The notes below the pieces were generated by a model, which saw only the letters and a list, made by a program, of their open reading frames with translations, ran no database searches and was not told where the DNA came from. A stretch of 46,380 nt of DNA from Paracoccus sp. MKU1. GTDB lineage: Bacteria > Pseudomonadota > Alphaproteobacteria > Rhodobacterales > Rhodobacteraceae. How positions within the stretch are numbered: the first letter of the stretch is position 1; each line of letters opens with the position of its first letter. Of this stretch, positions 7,640 to 18,021 are shown piece by piece. The stretch lies in assembly GCF_001447385.1 (NCBI RefSeq), contig NZ_LLWQ01000015.1, forward strand, positions 1 to 46,380, given 5' to 3'. The translations under genes and the position numbers were made by a program.

Positions 7640-8776
7640 TCACTTGCGTATCCCGAGTCTGCGGACAGCCCGCGCCCGTTTCTCGAGCCACCACCCGAAC
7701 TCCGGGTGCCACATCCCATGAACCCCGTCGGCGCCAAGTTCGCGGGCCGCCTGCAATGGCCAGTTCGGGTCCTCCAGCAGTTCGCGACCGAGTGCGACGA
7801 GGTCGATATCGCCTTGGTCGATCGAGCGGTCGACCAGCTTCGGGTCCCAAAGAAGTCCGACACCGATCGTCGCGATGCGTGCTGCCGTCTTCACCCGCGC
7901 GGCGAGGGCGAGCTGATAGCCGTGCTCGAGGGTCATGCCCTGCGGACGTTCCCGTCCTGAGATGCCGCCGCTTGAGCAGTCGATCGCGTCGACGCCGAGG
8001 TCCTTCAGTCGTTGTGCGAGGTAGATTGTGTCGTCCACTTGCCAGCCCTCGGGATGCCAGTCGGTGACCGATAGGCGGAAGACCAGTGGGTATTCGTCTG
8101 GCCAAACCTCGCGGATCGCTGCGGCGATCTCGAGTGCCAGACGGCATCGTCCTTCGAGGCTTCCGCCGTAGTCATCGCGCCGTTGGTTCGCGAGCGGCGA
8201 GTAAAACTGGTGGATGAGAAACCCATGCGCGGCGTAGACCTCGATCACCCGGAAGCCGGCCTCGCGTGCTCGCTCAGCGGCAATTCGGAACGACGCGATC
8301 ACTTCCCTGATGTCCTCGATGCTCATCGCGGCCGGAGCAGGCCAGCCTTCCGCGTATGGGATCGCACTCGGCCCGAGTGCAGCCCACGGTTTTTCACCGC
8401 GCTGTGCGATGTCTTCCGAGTCGACCGGTGTCTCACCGTGCCAGGGGCGGCGTTCGCTCGCCTTGCGGCCCGCATGGGCGAGCTGGATGCCTGCAACTGC
8501 TCCCTCTTGCGAGAGGAAGCGAGTGACCGCCGCGAGCCGGTCGATGTGGGCGTCCGACCATATCCCGAGGTCGCCATGTGTACGCCGGCCATGCTCCTGC
8601 ACCGCAGTAGCCTCGCAGAACACCAGCGCGGCGCCTCCGAGTGCGAACCGACCGAGGTGGACCAAGTGCCAGTCGTTCGCCACGCCGTGCTGCGCGCGGT
8701 ACTGGCTCATCGGTGAGACGACCACCCGGTTCTTTAGCGTTACACCGCGCAGCAGGAATGGTTCAAACAGCGTCAT
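7640..8776 (-). CDS. Old Yellow Enzyme-family NADH:flavin oxidoreductase
   Basis: This 378-residue FMN-dependent TIM-barrel protein is of the YqjM/XenA-like OYE type and should reduce activated C=C bonds of enones, quinones or nitro compounds with NAD(P)H. Family blocks are TLKNRVVVSPMSQYRA (13-28), IQLAHAGRKAS (97-107), AAHGFLIHQFYSPLANQRRD (182-201) and DYGGSLEGR. Two key sites differ from YqjM: Ser replaces the Cys of PMCMY, and Tyr181 replaces the first of the paired substrate-binding His (YAAH instead of HAAH). I start at ATG 8776, where the family's TLF.P.LRG begins; a frame extension to 9010 shows no homology. A GAGAGA box lies upstream. It is divergent from the intact tetR, a layout reminiscent of nemR-nemA. 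Confidence 0.9.
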   Translation of the reverse strand: MTLFEPFLLRGVTLKNRVVVSPMSQYRAQHGVANDWHLVHLGRFALGGAALVFCEATAVQEHGRRTHGDLGIWSDAHIDRLAAVTRFLSQEGAVAGIQLAHAGRKASERRPWHGETPVDSEDIAQRGEKPWAALGPSAIPYAEGWPAPAAMSIEDIREVIASFRIAAERAREAGFRVIEVYAAHGFLIHQFYSPLANQRRDDYGGSLEGRCRLALEIAAAIREVWPDEYPLVFRLSVTDWHPEGWQVDDTIYLAQRLKDLGVDAIDCSSGGISGRERPQGMTLEHGYQLALAARVKTAARIATIGVGLLWDPKLVDRSIDQGDIDLVALGRELLEDPNWPLQAARELGADGVHGMWHPEFGWWLEKRARAVRRLGIRK

Positions 8777-9073
8777 CTGGTACGTCTCTCTTCGTTGTAA
8801 TTGGCTTTGGTCTGCTTCGAGCGGTGTCGTCATTGGGGTTGCACGATCCGCCACGATGCCGACCCTCGCAGCGTCCAGCCACGCAGAATCTCGAGTCCTG
8901 ACAAACCGTCCGATGACGGAGGTGCAGTCGGCGCAGCGCAGCATACAGGGCCGCGTACATACGCGGTTTCGCCCGCAAGCGGCTGGCTGCGATCGTGATC
9001 GCGCTGCCACGCGACGTCGCCGAGCTCACGATGCTCGCGAAGGAAGATTACATTTTTCCGCATGCCCAAAATA
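8777..9073. other. Intergenic region upstream of the OYE gene
   Basis: No gene is supported here. It is bounded on the right by the rearranged copy of the EamA-tetR module. A perfect palindrome (8951-8966) is listed separately. The OYE promoter should lie in this stretch, but I see no clear -35/-10 pair. Confidence 0.5.
8951..8966. promoter_or_regulatory. Perfect palindrome upstream of the OYE gene
   Basis: The sequence CCGCGTA-CA-TACGCGG has perfect 7-bp arms and a 2-bp spacer, about 175 bases upstream of the OYE start codon. It could be an operator for the OYE gene. It does not resemble the TTCTAG-type dyads by tetR, so if functional it would be for a different regulator. Confidence 0.3.
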
Positions 9074-9119
9074 CGCCGGACTGGTTTGCCTCACCGGAGC
9101 CGTCACGACGCAGGCTCCG
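9074..9119. repeat. Inverted 46-bp piece of the EamA gene
   Basis: These 46 bases are the reverse complement of 4694-4739 with two mismatches. Read on the plus strand they encode AGLVCLTGAVTTQAP, an internal segment of the EamA exporter. The piece sits immediately beside the directly repeated 5' end of the same gene (from 9120), in opposite orientation. That requires a deletion plus local inversion of the second EamA copy. Confidence 0.85.
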
Positions 9120-9670
9120 AGCAGCCCAGAGCAGACCCTCAAGCCGCGTGCCCCGCCATGCGTTCCGCTCGTGTAACTTCAATCGCCTCCTGGGCAGCCA
9201 TGATTCCAGCCTTTGGATCGTCCAAGGCTGCCGGCAGAGAAACGATGACGGCGGTCACACCTTGAGTTTTAGTCCATTTGTTCTAGAATGCATCGGCGCG
9301 GACAATATGGCAAGACGCGAAGCTGGAATTTGCGAGAGCGCCGGATGGCAAGACCAAGAGAATTCGATGAGGAAGCCGTGCTCGACGCAGCAATGCAGTG
9401 CTTCTGGCGCCGCGGATACGAGGCAACATCCGTGCGCGATCTTATCGACAAGACCCGGATCACCGGTGCGAGCCTTTACAACGCATTCGGGGATAAACGC
9501 GCGCTCTTCATCAAATCGCTGGACCGTTATGTCGAACACAGCGTTGCGGATCGGATCCGGCGTTGCGAGGCATTGCCGCCCCGCGAAGCCATCGAAGCGT
9601 TCTTTTCCGATGTCTTGAAGCGCTCGCTTGAGGATCCTGAGCGCAAGGGATGCATGCTCGTGAACACCGC
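9120..9670. repeat. Duplicated EamA-tetR control module, copy B
   Basis: This copy directly repeats 5099-5666. It holds about the first 125 bases of the EamA coding region (antisense here, with an 8-bp deletion), the intergenic region with the candidate operator, and the 5' two-thirds of tetR. Here tetR continues intact to 9956, beyond the end of the homology. Confidence 0.9.
9267..9288. promoter_or_regulatory. Candidate TetR operator, copy B
   Basis: This is the counterpart of 5254-5275, with arms TTTTAG and CTAGAA and a 10-base spacer. One substitution weakens the left arm, and the spacer differs at a few positions. It lies 57 bases upstream of the intact tetR start, a usual position for autoregulation. 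Confidence 0.4.
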
Positions 9671-9956
9671 GCTCGACGCGGCACCCCCCGACGAAGCGTT
9701 CCGGGAAAACGTCGCGGCCGTGCTCATGCGCATCGAGATGTTTTTCCTGGGCCGAATAGAGTCGGGTCAGGCCGATGCCACGATCGCATCACTGCTGCCG
9801 GCAGAGGATATGGCACGGCATCTCCTGAGCGTGCTGATGGGATTGCGCGTGCTCGCGCGCGTGCGACCCGAGCCAGCTTTGCTGAAGGGAATCGTAGCGT
9901 CGGCTCTCGGAATGCTCGATTGCGCAAGAAAGGAAAAGGCTTTGCCCGCGATCTGA
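9345..9956 (+). CDS. TetR-family transcriptional regulator
   Basis: This 203-residue TetR/AcrR repressor has an N-terminal DNA-binding domain (residues 1-50: MARPREFDEEAVLDAAMQCF, YEATSVRDLIDKTRITGAS and LYNAFGDK) and an alpha-helical ligand domain including CMLVNTALDAAPPDEAF. The Cys beside the LVNTA segment is at a place where several redox- or electrophile-sensing relatives carry a conserved Cys, though sensing here is unproven. The ATG at 9345 gives the canonical N-terminus; an in-frame ATG at 9288 is further upstream. It is the only intact regulator of the duplicated module. Its probable targets are itself, the divergent OYE gene and, in trans, the operon starting at 5245. Confidence 0.9.
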   Translation: MARPREFDEEAVLDAAMQCFWRRGYEATSVRDLIDKTRITGASLYNAFGDKRALFIKSLDRYVEHSVADRIRRCEALPPREAIEAFFSDVLKRSLEDPERKGCMLVNTALDAAPPDEAFRENVAAVLMRIEMFFLGRIESGQADATIASLLPAEDMARHLLSVLMGLRVLARVRPEPALLKGIVASALGMLDCARKEKALPAI

Positions 9957-9962
9957 TCAGAT
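9951..9962. repeat. Perfect 12-bp palindrome over the tetR stop codon
   Basis: ATCTGATCAGAT is a perfect palindrome spanning the TGA of tetR. It might be a protein-binding site or a chance feature; no T-run follows, so it does not look like a terminator. Confidence 0.4.
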
Positions 9963-10000
9963 AGCATAGAGCACCTGATGCGGGATCATCGAGGACAGGG

Positions 10001-10030
10001 CTCTCTCTCTCTCTCTCTTTCTCTTTCTCT
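10001..10030. repeat. CT-rich simple repeat
   Basis: A 30-base pyrimidine tract of nine CT units followed by interrupted CT/TTCT units lies between tetR and the convergent TlpA-like gene. It is not in a coding frame. Such tracts vary in length by slippage; here it would affect only intergenic spacing. Confidence 0.8.
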
Positions 10031-10126
10031 GTCGGAATGCGTTGCGGAGATCATCTAGGGCTGCGCACGACTTCACCGGCCCGGGAATTATACCGCTGGG
10101 CCGCCGCGGCATCCAGGCTCCTTTTA

Positions 10127-10615
10127 TCAGGCCGTGAGCGGCCGAAGTTTCTGGATGAGGCTCTCCGCGTCGAGCTGAAACCCGTTATACACGACGCGAC
10201 CATCGGGTGCGATCACCACAAACCATGGGGTTCCGCCGGACCGGTAGGCCTCCATGATTGCTGGCGCAGCGTCTACTGAGCCCGAGCCCGCGACAGCATG
10301 ACCAAATGGAAGACGCAGTCCATATCGGCGTTGGTTTTCCCGCAGACGATCGAAGGTATTGACTTCCGAACCCTCGAACACAGTCTGTATCGCCGCCAAG
10401 CCAACTCCCTTATCGCGAAATTCCTCGGCAAGGGTCACGAATGTGGGAAAACCATGTGCATGACAGCCTGCACACCAATCCTGAAAGAAGTACAATATTT
10501 TGAAACCTTGCCCCAACTCGGCCAAGGTCAAGGAGCTACGCTCGTCACCATTTTCATCGATCCACCGGATATTCTCCAGCGGAGGGGCAGGCAGACCCAC
10601 AATTCCCGTTTCCAT
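10127..10615 (-). CDS. TlpA-like thioredoxin-fold protein
   Basis: This 162-residue thioredoxin-fold protein has a WCAGC redox motif (Cys48 and Cys51 in YFFQDWCAGCHAHGFPTF) and the cis-Pro block GGTPWFVVIAPDGRVVYNGF near the C-terminus. No signal peptide or membrane anchor is seen, so it is probably cytoplasmic, unlike classical TlpA. The gene follows msrA by about 50 bases on the same strand. A likely role is to pass electrons to the methionine sulfoxide reductases or act as an AhpC/TSA-like reductase; this is inferred from neighbourhood. An unusual HAHG follows the active site. Confidence 0.82.
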   Translation of the reverse strand: METGIVGLPAPPLENIRWIDENGDERSSLTLAELGQGFKILYFFQDWCAGCHAHGFPTFVTLAEEFRDKGVGLAAIQTVFEGSEVNTFDRLRENQRRYGLRLPFGHAVAGSGSVDAAPAIMEAYRSGGTPWFVVIAPDGRVVYNGFQLDAESLIQKLRPLTA

Positions 10616-10665
10616 GAAGCCCTCCGATGTCGGCTCGCGGCGTTAAACCACGAGCCGCAGGTTTG

Positions 10666-11178
10666 CTAAGCGGCAGCACCGGCCCTGCGCGGCAACACCC
10701 AGTCCGGACGTGCAAAGTGGCAGGTGTACCCGTGGGGAATTCGCTCGAGATAATCCTGATGCTCGGGCTCTGCCTCCCAGAAATCACCGACTGGCTCGAC
10801 CTCGGTGACGACCTTGCCTGGCCATAGGCCCGACGCTTCAACATCTGCAATCGTATCGAGCGCAACGGCCTTCTGCTGGTCGTTGGTAAAATAGATCGCG
10901 GAACGGTAGCTCGCGCCTCGGTCGTTCCCCTGACGGTTGAGCGTCGTCGGGTCGTGGATCTGGAAGAAGAACTCAAGCAATCGGCGATAGGTGGTCTGAG
11001 AGGGATCGAAGGTGATCTCGATCGCCTCGGCATGAGTGCCGTGATTGCGATATGTCGCATTCGGCACATCGCCGCCCGTGTAACCGACACGGGTGGAGAT
11101 TACACCGGGCAGCTTGCGGATAAGATCCTGCATGCCCCAGAAGCAGCCGCCGGCGAGAACAGCGCGTTCAGTCGTCAT
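10666..11178 (-). CDS. msrA: Peptide-methionine (S)-S-oxide reductase MsrA
   Basis: MsrA reduces the S-epimer of methionine sulfoxide in proteins. The 170-residue sequence has the active site GGCFWGMQD with catalytic Cys12, followed by [25 protein letters not shown] and [10 protein letters not shown], all diagnostic. A second Cys in HGYTCHF near the C-terminus could resolve the sulfenic acid. Its ATG overlaps the msrB stop codon by one base (TGATG), so the pair is translationally coupled. The order msrB-msrA-TlpA-like forms one minus-strand unit. Confidence 0.95.
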   Translation of the reverse strand: MTTERAVLAGGCFWGMQDLIRKLPGVISTRVGYTGGDVPNATYRNHGTHAEAIEITFDPSQTTYRRLLEFFFQIHDPTTLNRQGNDRGASYRSAIYFTNDQQKAVALDTIADVEASGLWPGKVVTEVEPVGDFWEAEPEHQDYLERIPHGYTCHFARPDWVLPRRAGAAA

Positions 11179-11624
11179 CAGATATCCTCCACCTGGTTGA
11201 GATATTCACCGTAACCTTGGCTCTCCATCTCGCCGCGGGGTACGAAGCGCAGCGAAGCCGAATTGATACAGTAACGCAGGCCACCGCGATCGCTCGGCCC
11301 GTCGGGGAAAACGTGGCCGAGATGGCTATCGCCATACGTCGAACGCACTTCCGTCCGGATCATACCGTGGCTGTTGTCGCGTAGTTCATTCACGTTCGCA
11401 GGTTCGATCGGCTTGGTGAAGCTCGGCCATCCGCAGCCCGACTCGTATTTGTCGGACGATGCGAACAGGGGTTCGCCTGAGACGATATCGACATAAACGC
11501 CGGGTTCCTTATTATGGAGAAGCGCACCGGTTCCTGGTCGCTCGGTCGCACTCTGCTGCGTCACCCGATATTCCTCAGGTGACAGCTTGGCGATAGCAGC
11601 TTCTGTCTTCTTGTAGGCTGTCAT
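11178..11624 (-). CDS. msrB: Peptide-methionine (R)-S-oxide reductase MsrB
   Basis: MsrB reduces the R-epimer of methionine sulfoxide. The 148-residue protein shows [32 protein letters not shown] and the catalytic block [13 protein letters not shown]. The usual CxxC zinc ligands are absent ([13 protein letters not shown] where zinc forms have CxxC), so it is the non-zinc type; the Cys in SGCGW is the likely resolving residue. The ATG at 11624 is preceded by GAAGGAGG, which settles the start; the frame is open to 11789 but without homology. It is the first gene of the msr unit, about 150 bases after the LysR gene. Confidence 0.95.
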   Translation of the reverse strand: MTAYKKTEAAIAKLSPEEYRVTQQSATERPGTGALLHNKEPGVYVDIVSGEPLFASSDKYESGCGWPSFTKPIEPANVNELRDNSHGMIRTEVRSTYGDSHLGHVFPDGPSDRGGLRYCINSASLRFVPRGEMESQGYGEYLNQVEDI

Positions 11625-11775
11625 GGATTCCTCCTTCGAACTCATACCCGAGAAAATGGATATTCGATCCGAAGGTGTCCAATACGCCGCAACTATAGTT
11701 TTGATGTTGTCACCGGCATGCACTGGGAACGCTTGTGTGGTCGCCGCACCATAAAGGCCCGCGCCTTCACGGAAT

Positions 11776-12651
11776 TCACGACCACACATACCGCTCTATC
11801 AGTACACGGAGCTGCCGCAGCGCCGTTGCCGTTCCAGATCCCGAAATCGATTGGAATGCCACCGTGCGCGACAGGTCGAGCGTATCGACCGGGCGTAACG
11901 TCAAGCCCTCTACGATTGCCGAACGTTCAGGCAGCATGCAAACGCCCGCGCCCGATGCCACGGCTTGTTGAATCAAATCCTCCCGTTCGGATCTGAGCCG
12001 TGGGATCATGAAAATCGCGCGCTCGTTCAAATGGTTTTGCACGCGCGTGCGGAATTCGCACTGGAGGCGATCGAGGTAAGGCTGTTCCGATAGCTCGACA
12101 AGAGACACCGAGGCTTGGCTTGCCAGGCTGTGTCCATGCGCCATCGCCAGTAACAGTCGCTCACGGAACATTTCAACGGTTGCAATCTTGGTGTTTCCGG
12201 CCGCTGGATCCGTGCAGAAGCACCCGTCAATTTGACCGCCGAGCAGGCGCTCCATCCCCTCGTCGCGGGTGATCGGCTGAAGAACCAGTTCAAGCATCGG
12301 CATCTGTCGAAGGGCGTGTTTCAGAAATTCCGTAATCAGTGCTGGCGCGATGGTATTCACGATACCCAGCGTCAAGGTCTCGCGGCGGCCGCGAACCCGA
12401 TTGAGGGATATTGCCCGAACCCGCTGTTCGCGGTCGGCGATCGCAGCGAATTCGGATCGTATGTCGCGGCCGAGCGTTGTCAGTCGACTGTCTTTTCCAT
12501 CGCGATAGACCAACGTTCCGCCCAACTCCTGTTCGAGCCGCTGGATCGCGCGGGTGAGCGTGGGCTGAGACACCCCGCTGCGCATGGCTGCTTCGGTGAA
12601 GTTGAGGGTGTCTGCCAGGTTCAGGAAATATCGAATCTGGTTGAGTTCCAT
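11776..12651 (-). CDS. LysR-family transcriptional regulator
   Basis: This 291-residue LTTR has an N-terminal winged HTH ([20 protein letters not shown] with [17 protein letters not shown], residues 1-46) and a substrate-binding domain from about residue 90 ([21 protein letters not shown] and GVCMLPE). It lies upstream of msrB on the same strand, not divergent, with about 150 bases between. Control of the msr genes is plausible but unproven. Cys at positions in GCFCTD and VCMLPE could in principle allow redox sensing, as in OxyR-like proteins; that is speculation. Confidence 0.9.
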   Translation of the reverse strand: MELNQIRYFLNLADTLNFTEAAMRSGVSQPTLTRAIQRLEQELGGTLVYRDGKDSRLTTLGRDIRSEFAAIADREQRVRAISLNRVRGRRETLTLGIVNTIAPALITEFLKHALRQMPMLELVLQPITRDEGMERLLGGQIDGCFCTDPAAGNTKIATVEMFRERLLLAMAHGHSLASQASVSLVELSEQPYLDRLQCEFRTRVQNHLNERAIFMIPRLRSEREDLIQQAVASGAGVCMLPERSAIVEGLTLRPVDTLDLSRTVAFQSISGSGTATALRQLRVLIERYVWS

Positions 12652-12870
12652 TGTTCTTCCTTCGTCGCCTACTCAAGCATCGACTTCAGACCGGACAAGC
12701 ACCGTCGGCCGAAGGGATGCTTCCGTACAGAAACTATACACGCGGCGATGTCACGGTAATGACTTGTGAGGAGCCCCCCGCGATAGACGCTCTTGTGAGG
12801 TGGTCCCGCCTTCTTGGACAGTTTGGCGGCGAAGTTAAGCTACTCCCGGATGTGATTATCCCGCCAGTAG
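12652..12870. other. Non-coding stretch, possible IS3-type end
   Basis: No gene is supported. The bases around 12794-12826 (TGTGAGGTGGTCCCGCC, then TTGGACAGTTTGG) resemble the terminal repeats of IS3-family elements, which often read TGAG..G.TCC...TTGGACAG. The match is by eye and weak, and no transposase frame goes with it. The LysR promoter must lie at the left end of this stretch. Confidence 0.3.
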
Positions 12871-13090
12871 GCATTGTTGCGCAAATCCTCTGAAGGCCGG
12901 AGTGCCCTTTCCCTGGACAGACCTATCCTACGCGCTGCGTGAGCGGCGTTCCGAGGGCGGTGAAGCGGTTCAGGATTGCGGCCTGATCTGAAGCTCGGCG
13001 ACCTGCCTTTCGAAGTCGCGGGACATGACGTGCGCTCCTAGGAGCTTGAAGCAGCGCATCTTGGTCTCGACTAGAGTCCGAACTCGCTAC
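12871..13090. mobile_element. IS5-family (IS903-type) insertion sequence fragment
   Basis: The left boundary carries GGCATTGTTGCGCAAATC (12871-12888), which matches the form of IS903-group terminal repeats (GGCTTTGTTG..AAATC). About 30 bases inside, the C-terminal part of a transposase is encoded on the minus strand. The remainder of the element is missing to the right of about 13090. Confidence 0.65.
12923..13086 (-). pseudogene. IS903-type transposase C-terminal fragment with frameshift
   Basis: The minus strand reads TLVETKMRCFKLLGAHVMSR, then DFERQVAELQIR. After a one-base loss it resumes in another frame as AAILNRFTALGTPLTQRVG before a stop at 12923-12925. This is the characteristic tail of IS5-family transposases of the IS903 group found in alphaproteobacteria. 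The frameshift, in-frame stops upstream and missing body make it non-functional. Confidence 0.75.
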
Positions 13091-13141
13091 AAACACCGGA
13101 TGGCGGCAGCGAGACTAATGGTATTTTGATCGCATGCTGCG

Positions 13142-13444
13142 TTAGGGCTTGGCGGTCATGAGTCGACAGGCGAGCTCGTGGTCAGCCCAACGCGTCGCGA
13201 AGGTGTCGGAAACCTCGAACCAACTGCCGTCATTCCCGGCGCCGTGATAGAGGCCCATGCAAGAACATTGGCACTCATGCCCGATAGCGTTCTGACACGT
13301 TGGGGAGCATTTCTCCTGCTCGCGGTAAGGCTGAATAACGTAGACCTTGCTGTACTTCGCCAACGCCCGTTCGACGAAATCGTTGAACCAAGCTTTCGGC
13401 AATTCCCAGTATTTCTTGCCGTCAATCCAGACCGGGCTTTCCAA
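13142..13444 (-). CDS. Cys-rich hypothetical protein, N-terminally truncated
   Basis: The 100-residue frame reads SPVWIDGKKYWELPKAWFND, then a Cys cluster EKCSPTCQNAIGHECQCSCM followed by GLYHG, and ends LACRLMTAKP. The five Cys and nearby His suggest a structural metal or iron-sulfur site. I do not recognise a named family. The only start is a TTG at 13442-13444, directly after an in-frame stop and inside the helicase fragment on the other strand. The real N-terminus has therefore probably been lost at the junction near 13430. Whether this remnant is expressed is unknown. Confidence 0.5.
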   Translation of the reverse strand: MESPVWIDGKKYWELPKAWFNDFVERALAKYSKVYVIQPYREQEKCSPTCQNAIGHECQCSCMGLYHGAGNDGSWFEVSDTFATRWADHELACRLMTAKP

Positions 13445-13992
13445 GCCGGATTACCGACGATCCGATCCTCCAGATAGCGATGCCCGAACCCGACCCATAT
13501 CCCCTGGCTGAGGAGCGCCGCCTTTTCTACGTCGCGCTCACGCGGGCTCGCCGTCAGGTTCGCATTTGCACCCTGGCCGATGCGCCGTCGCGCTTTCTGA
13601 TCGAGCTAGCGAGAACCGGCGCAGTGGAGATCGAAGCGGAGGAAGGCGTTCTGAGCCCGTGCCCGAAGTGCGGCTGCGGCACCATGAAGCGGTACGACGG
13701 CCAATATGGCCCGTTCGAGGCATGCAGCACCCACCCTCGTTGTGATTTCAAGCGCAACATCTCGGTGGAAAGTTCCCGTGCGGGGGCACCGTCCAATCGG
13801 GTGAGGATCGCACGCCCGATGTCAGTTGGAGATTATTGTCCCACCTGTGGTGATGGATCGATGGTCGTTCGTTCCGGCGGAGCATATCAACCGTTCCTGG
13901 CTTGCTCGGGTTATCCTTCCTGCAAGACTACCGCTGCCCTTGACGGAGGCACTGAGGGTGGCGCAACTCGGAGGCAGACGTTGCCCGGTTGA
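13435..13992 (+). pseudogene. C-terminal fragment of UvrD-type helicase with two zinc ribbons
   Basis: The frame is open from about 13435 and reads GFPSRITDDPILQIAMPEPD, then EERRLFYVALTRARRQV (helicase motif VI of superfamily 1). Two topoisomerase-type four-Cys zinc ribbons follow: CPKCGCG...CSTHPRCDF at about 60-85 residues in, and CPTCGDGSM...CSGYPSCKT near the end. Such a fusion of UvrD/HelD-like helicase and Topo-C4 fingers exists in the family. Everything upstream of motif VI, including the ATPase motifs, is missing, so no helicase activity is possible. A short product from ATG 13480 could still be translated. Confidence 0.8.
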
Positions 13993-14232
13993 TCATCTAG
14001 CCGGAACCGGCTCGCGGACGGCTCCAGATGCTCCACCGAATCGGCGAGATAGAAGCCTGAGCCGGAAGGGATTGGATTGAGCGCCGTGCATCAAAGGAAT
14101 TCACTGCGCGCGCCGATGATCGCTCGTGACCATCACAATAGCGCACCAAATGCCGATCCCCAATCCCGGCACCACCTCTGGAATCACTTAGAAAAAATGC
14201 TTGCATTTCAATATGATAAAGCAAGTCGTAGG
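13993..14232. other. Junction region of unknown content
   Basis: No gene is supported between the helicase tail and the radC fragment. The right part (14190-14230) is distinctly AT-rich and has a CTTGC...GCAAG inverted repeat. Nothing here resembles an att site I know; the region probably marks the island edge. Confidence 0.4.
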
Positions 14233-14397
14233 ATGATCCACAATCATCCGAGCGGCGACCCGACCCCCTCGCAGGCCGACATCAGCATGACGAACCGCAT
14301 CGTCGCCGCGGCCGAAGTGATGGGAATCGCCGTCCACGACCATCTGATCATCGGCAAGTCGCGCGAACTCAGCTTTCGCAGCGAGGGATTGCTTTAG
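14233..14397 (+). pseudogene. radC: radC 3' fragment
   Basis: From about 14236 the frame reads IHNHPSGDPTPSQADISMTN, then IVAAAEVMGIAVHDHLIIGK and FRSEGLL before TAG. This is the C-terminal third of RadC/DUF2466, including the JAMM metal motif HxHPSG...S..D; the N-terminal two-thirds is absent. Codon use matches the GC-rich core genes downstream, while the sequence upstream is AT-rich. It is best read as the host's own radC, truncated where the island joins. Confidence 0.82.
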
Positions 14398-14593
14398 CGC
14401 AAACACCAGAAAAGGCGTGTCTTCCCGCGCAACCAAAATCCCACACCTGCGGCGATTTGCGGCGCTGCCGGACGCCGGGGCCGCTGGACTGACGCGGATT
14501 TGATCGCTAGAACCGCGCGGCGAGGGCTGTGCAACGATACGGCCCGTTCCGTCGTATCGCCCCGATTCCGGGGCATAAATGGAGATCAGACCC
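14398..14593. other. bc1 operon leader and promoter region
   Basis: This 196-base gap between radC and petA should contain the petABC promoter. I see no convincing -35/-10 pair by eye. An imperfect hairpin with arms GATAC (14536-14540) and GTATC (14554-14558) lies about 40 bases before the petA start. Confidence 0.45.
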
Positions 14594-17885
<3,292 letters not shown>

Positions 17886-17906
17886 TCGCCCGGTCCTGAT
17901 CCTGAA

Positions 17907-17931
17907 ACGCGCCCTTCGGGGCGCGTTTTTC
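17907..17931 (+). terminator. Rho-independent terminator after petC
   Basis: A perfect 8-bp stem ACGCGCCC / GGGCGCGT with a TTCG tetraloop (17915-17918) is followed by five Ts. It lies 21 bases after the petC stop and should end the fbcFBC transcript. Confidence 0.92.
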
Positions 17932-18021
17932 TTTGCCGGGGACGCATGCGCCGCAGCCGATATGGACAAGGCGCCCGCGCACCGTTCAGATGGGCCGGAA
18001 CGGCATTGGCGGGGGCTGGAC

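Noticed and set aside
7217..7960. 247-codon plus-strand frame near the OYE gene
   Set aside because: Its second half is antisense to the OYE gene and the first half is Ser/Arg-rich without homology.
9288..9344. Upstream ATG for the intact tetR
   Set aside because: The extension has no homology to TetR N-termini and would overlap the candidate operator; ATG 9345 gives the canonical MARPREFD start.
10001..10030. CT tract as CRISPR or phase-variable coding repeat
   Set aside because: Two-base units without spacers and outside any gene; it is a simple microsatellite.
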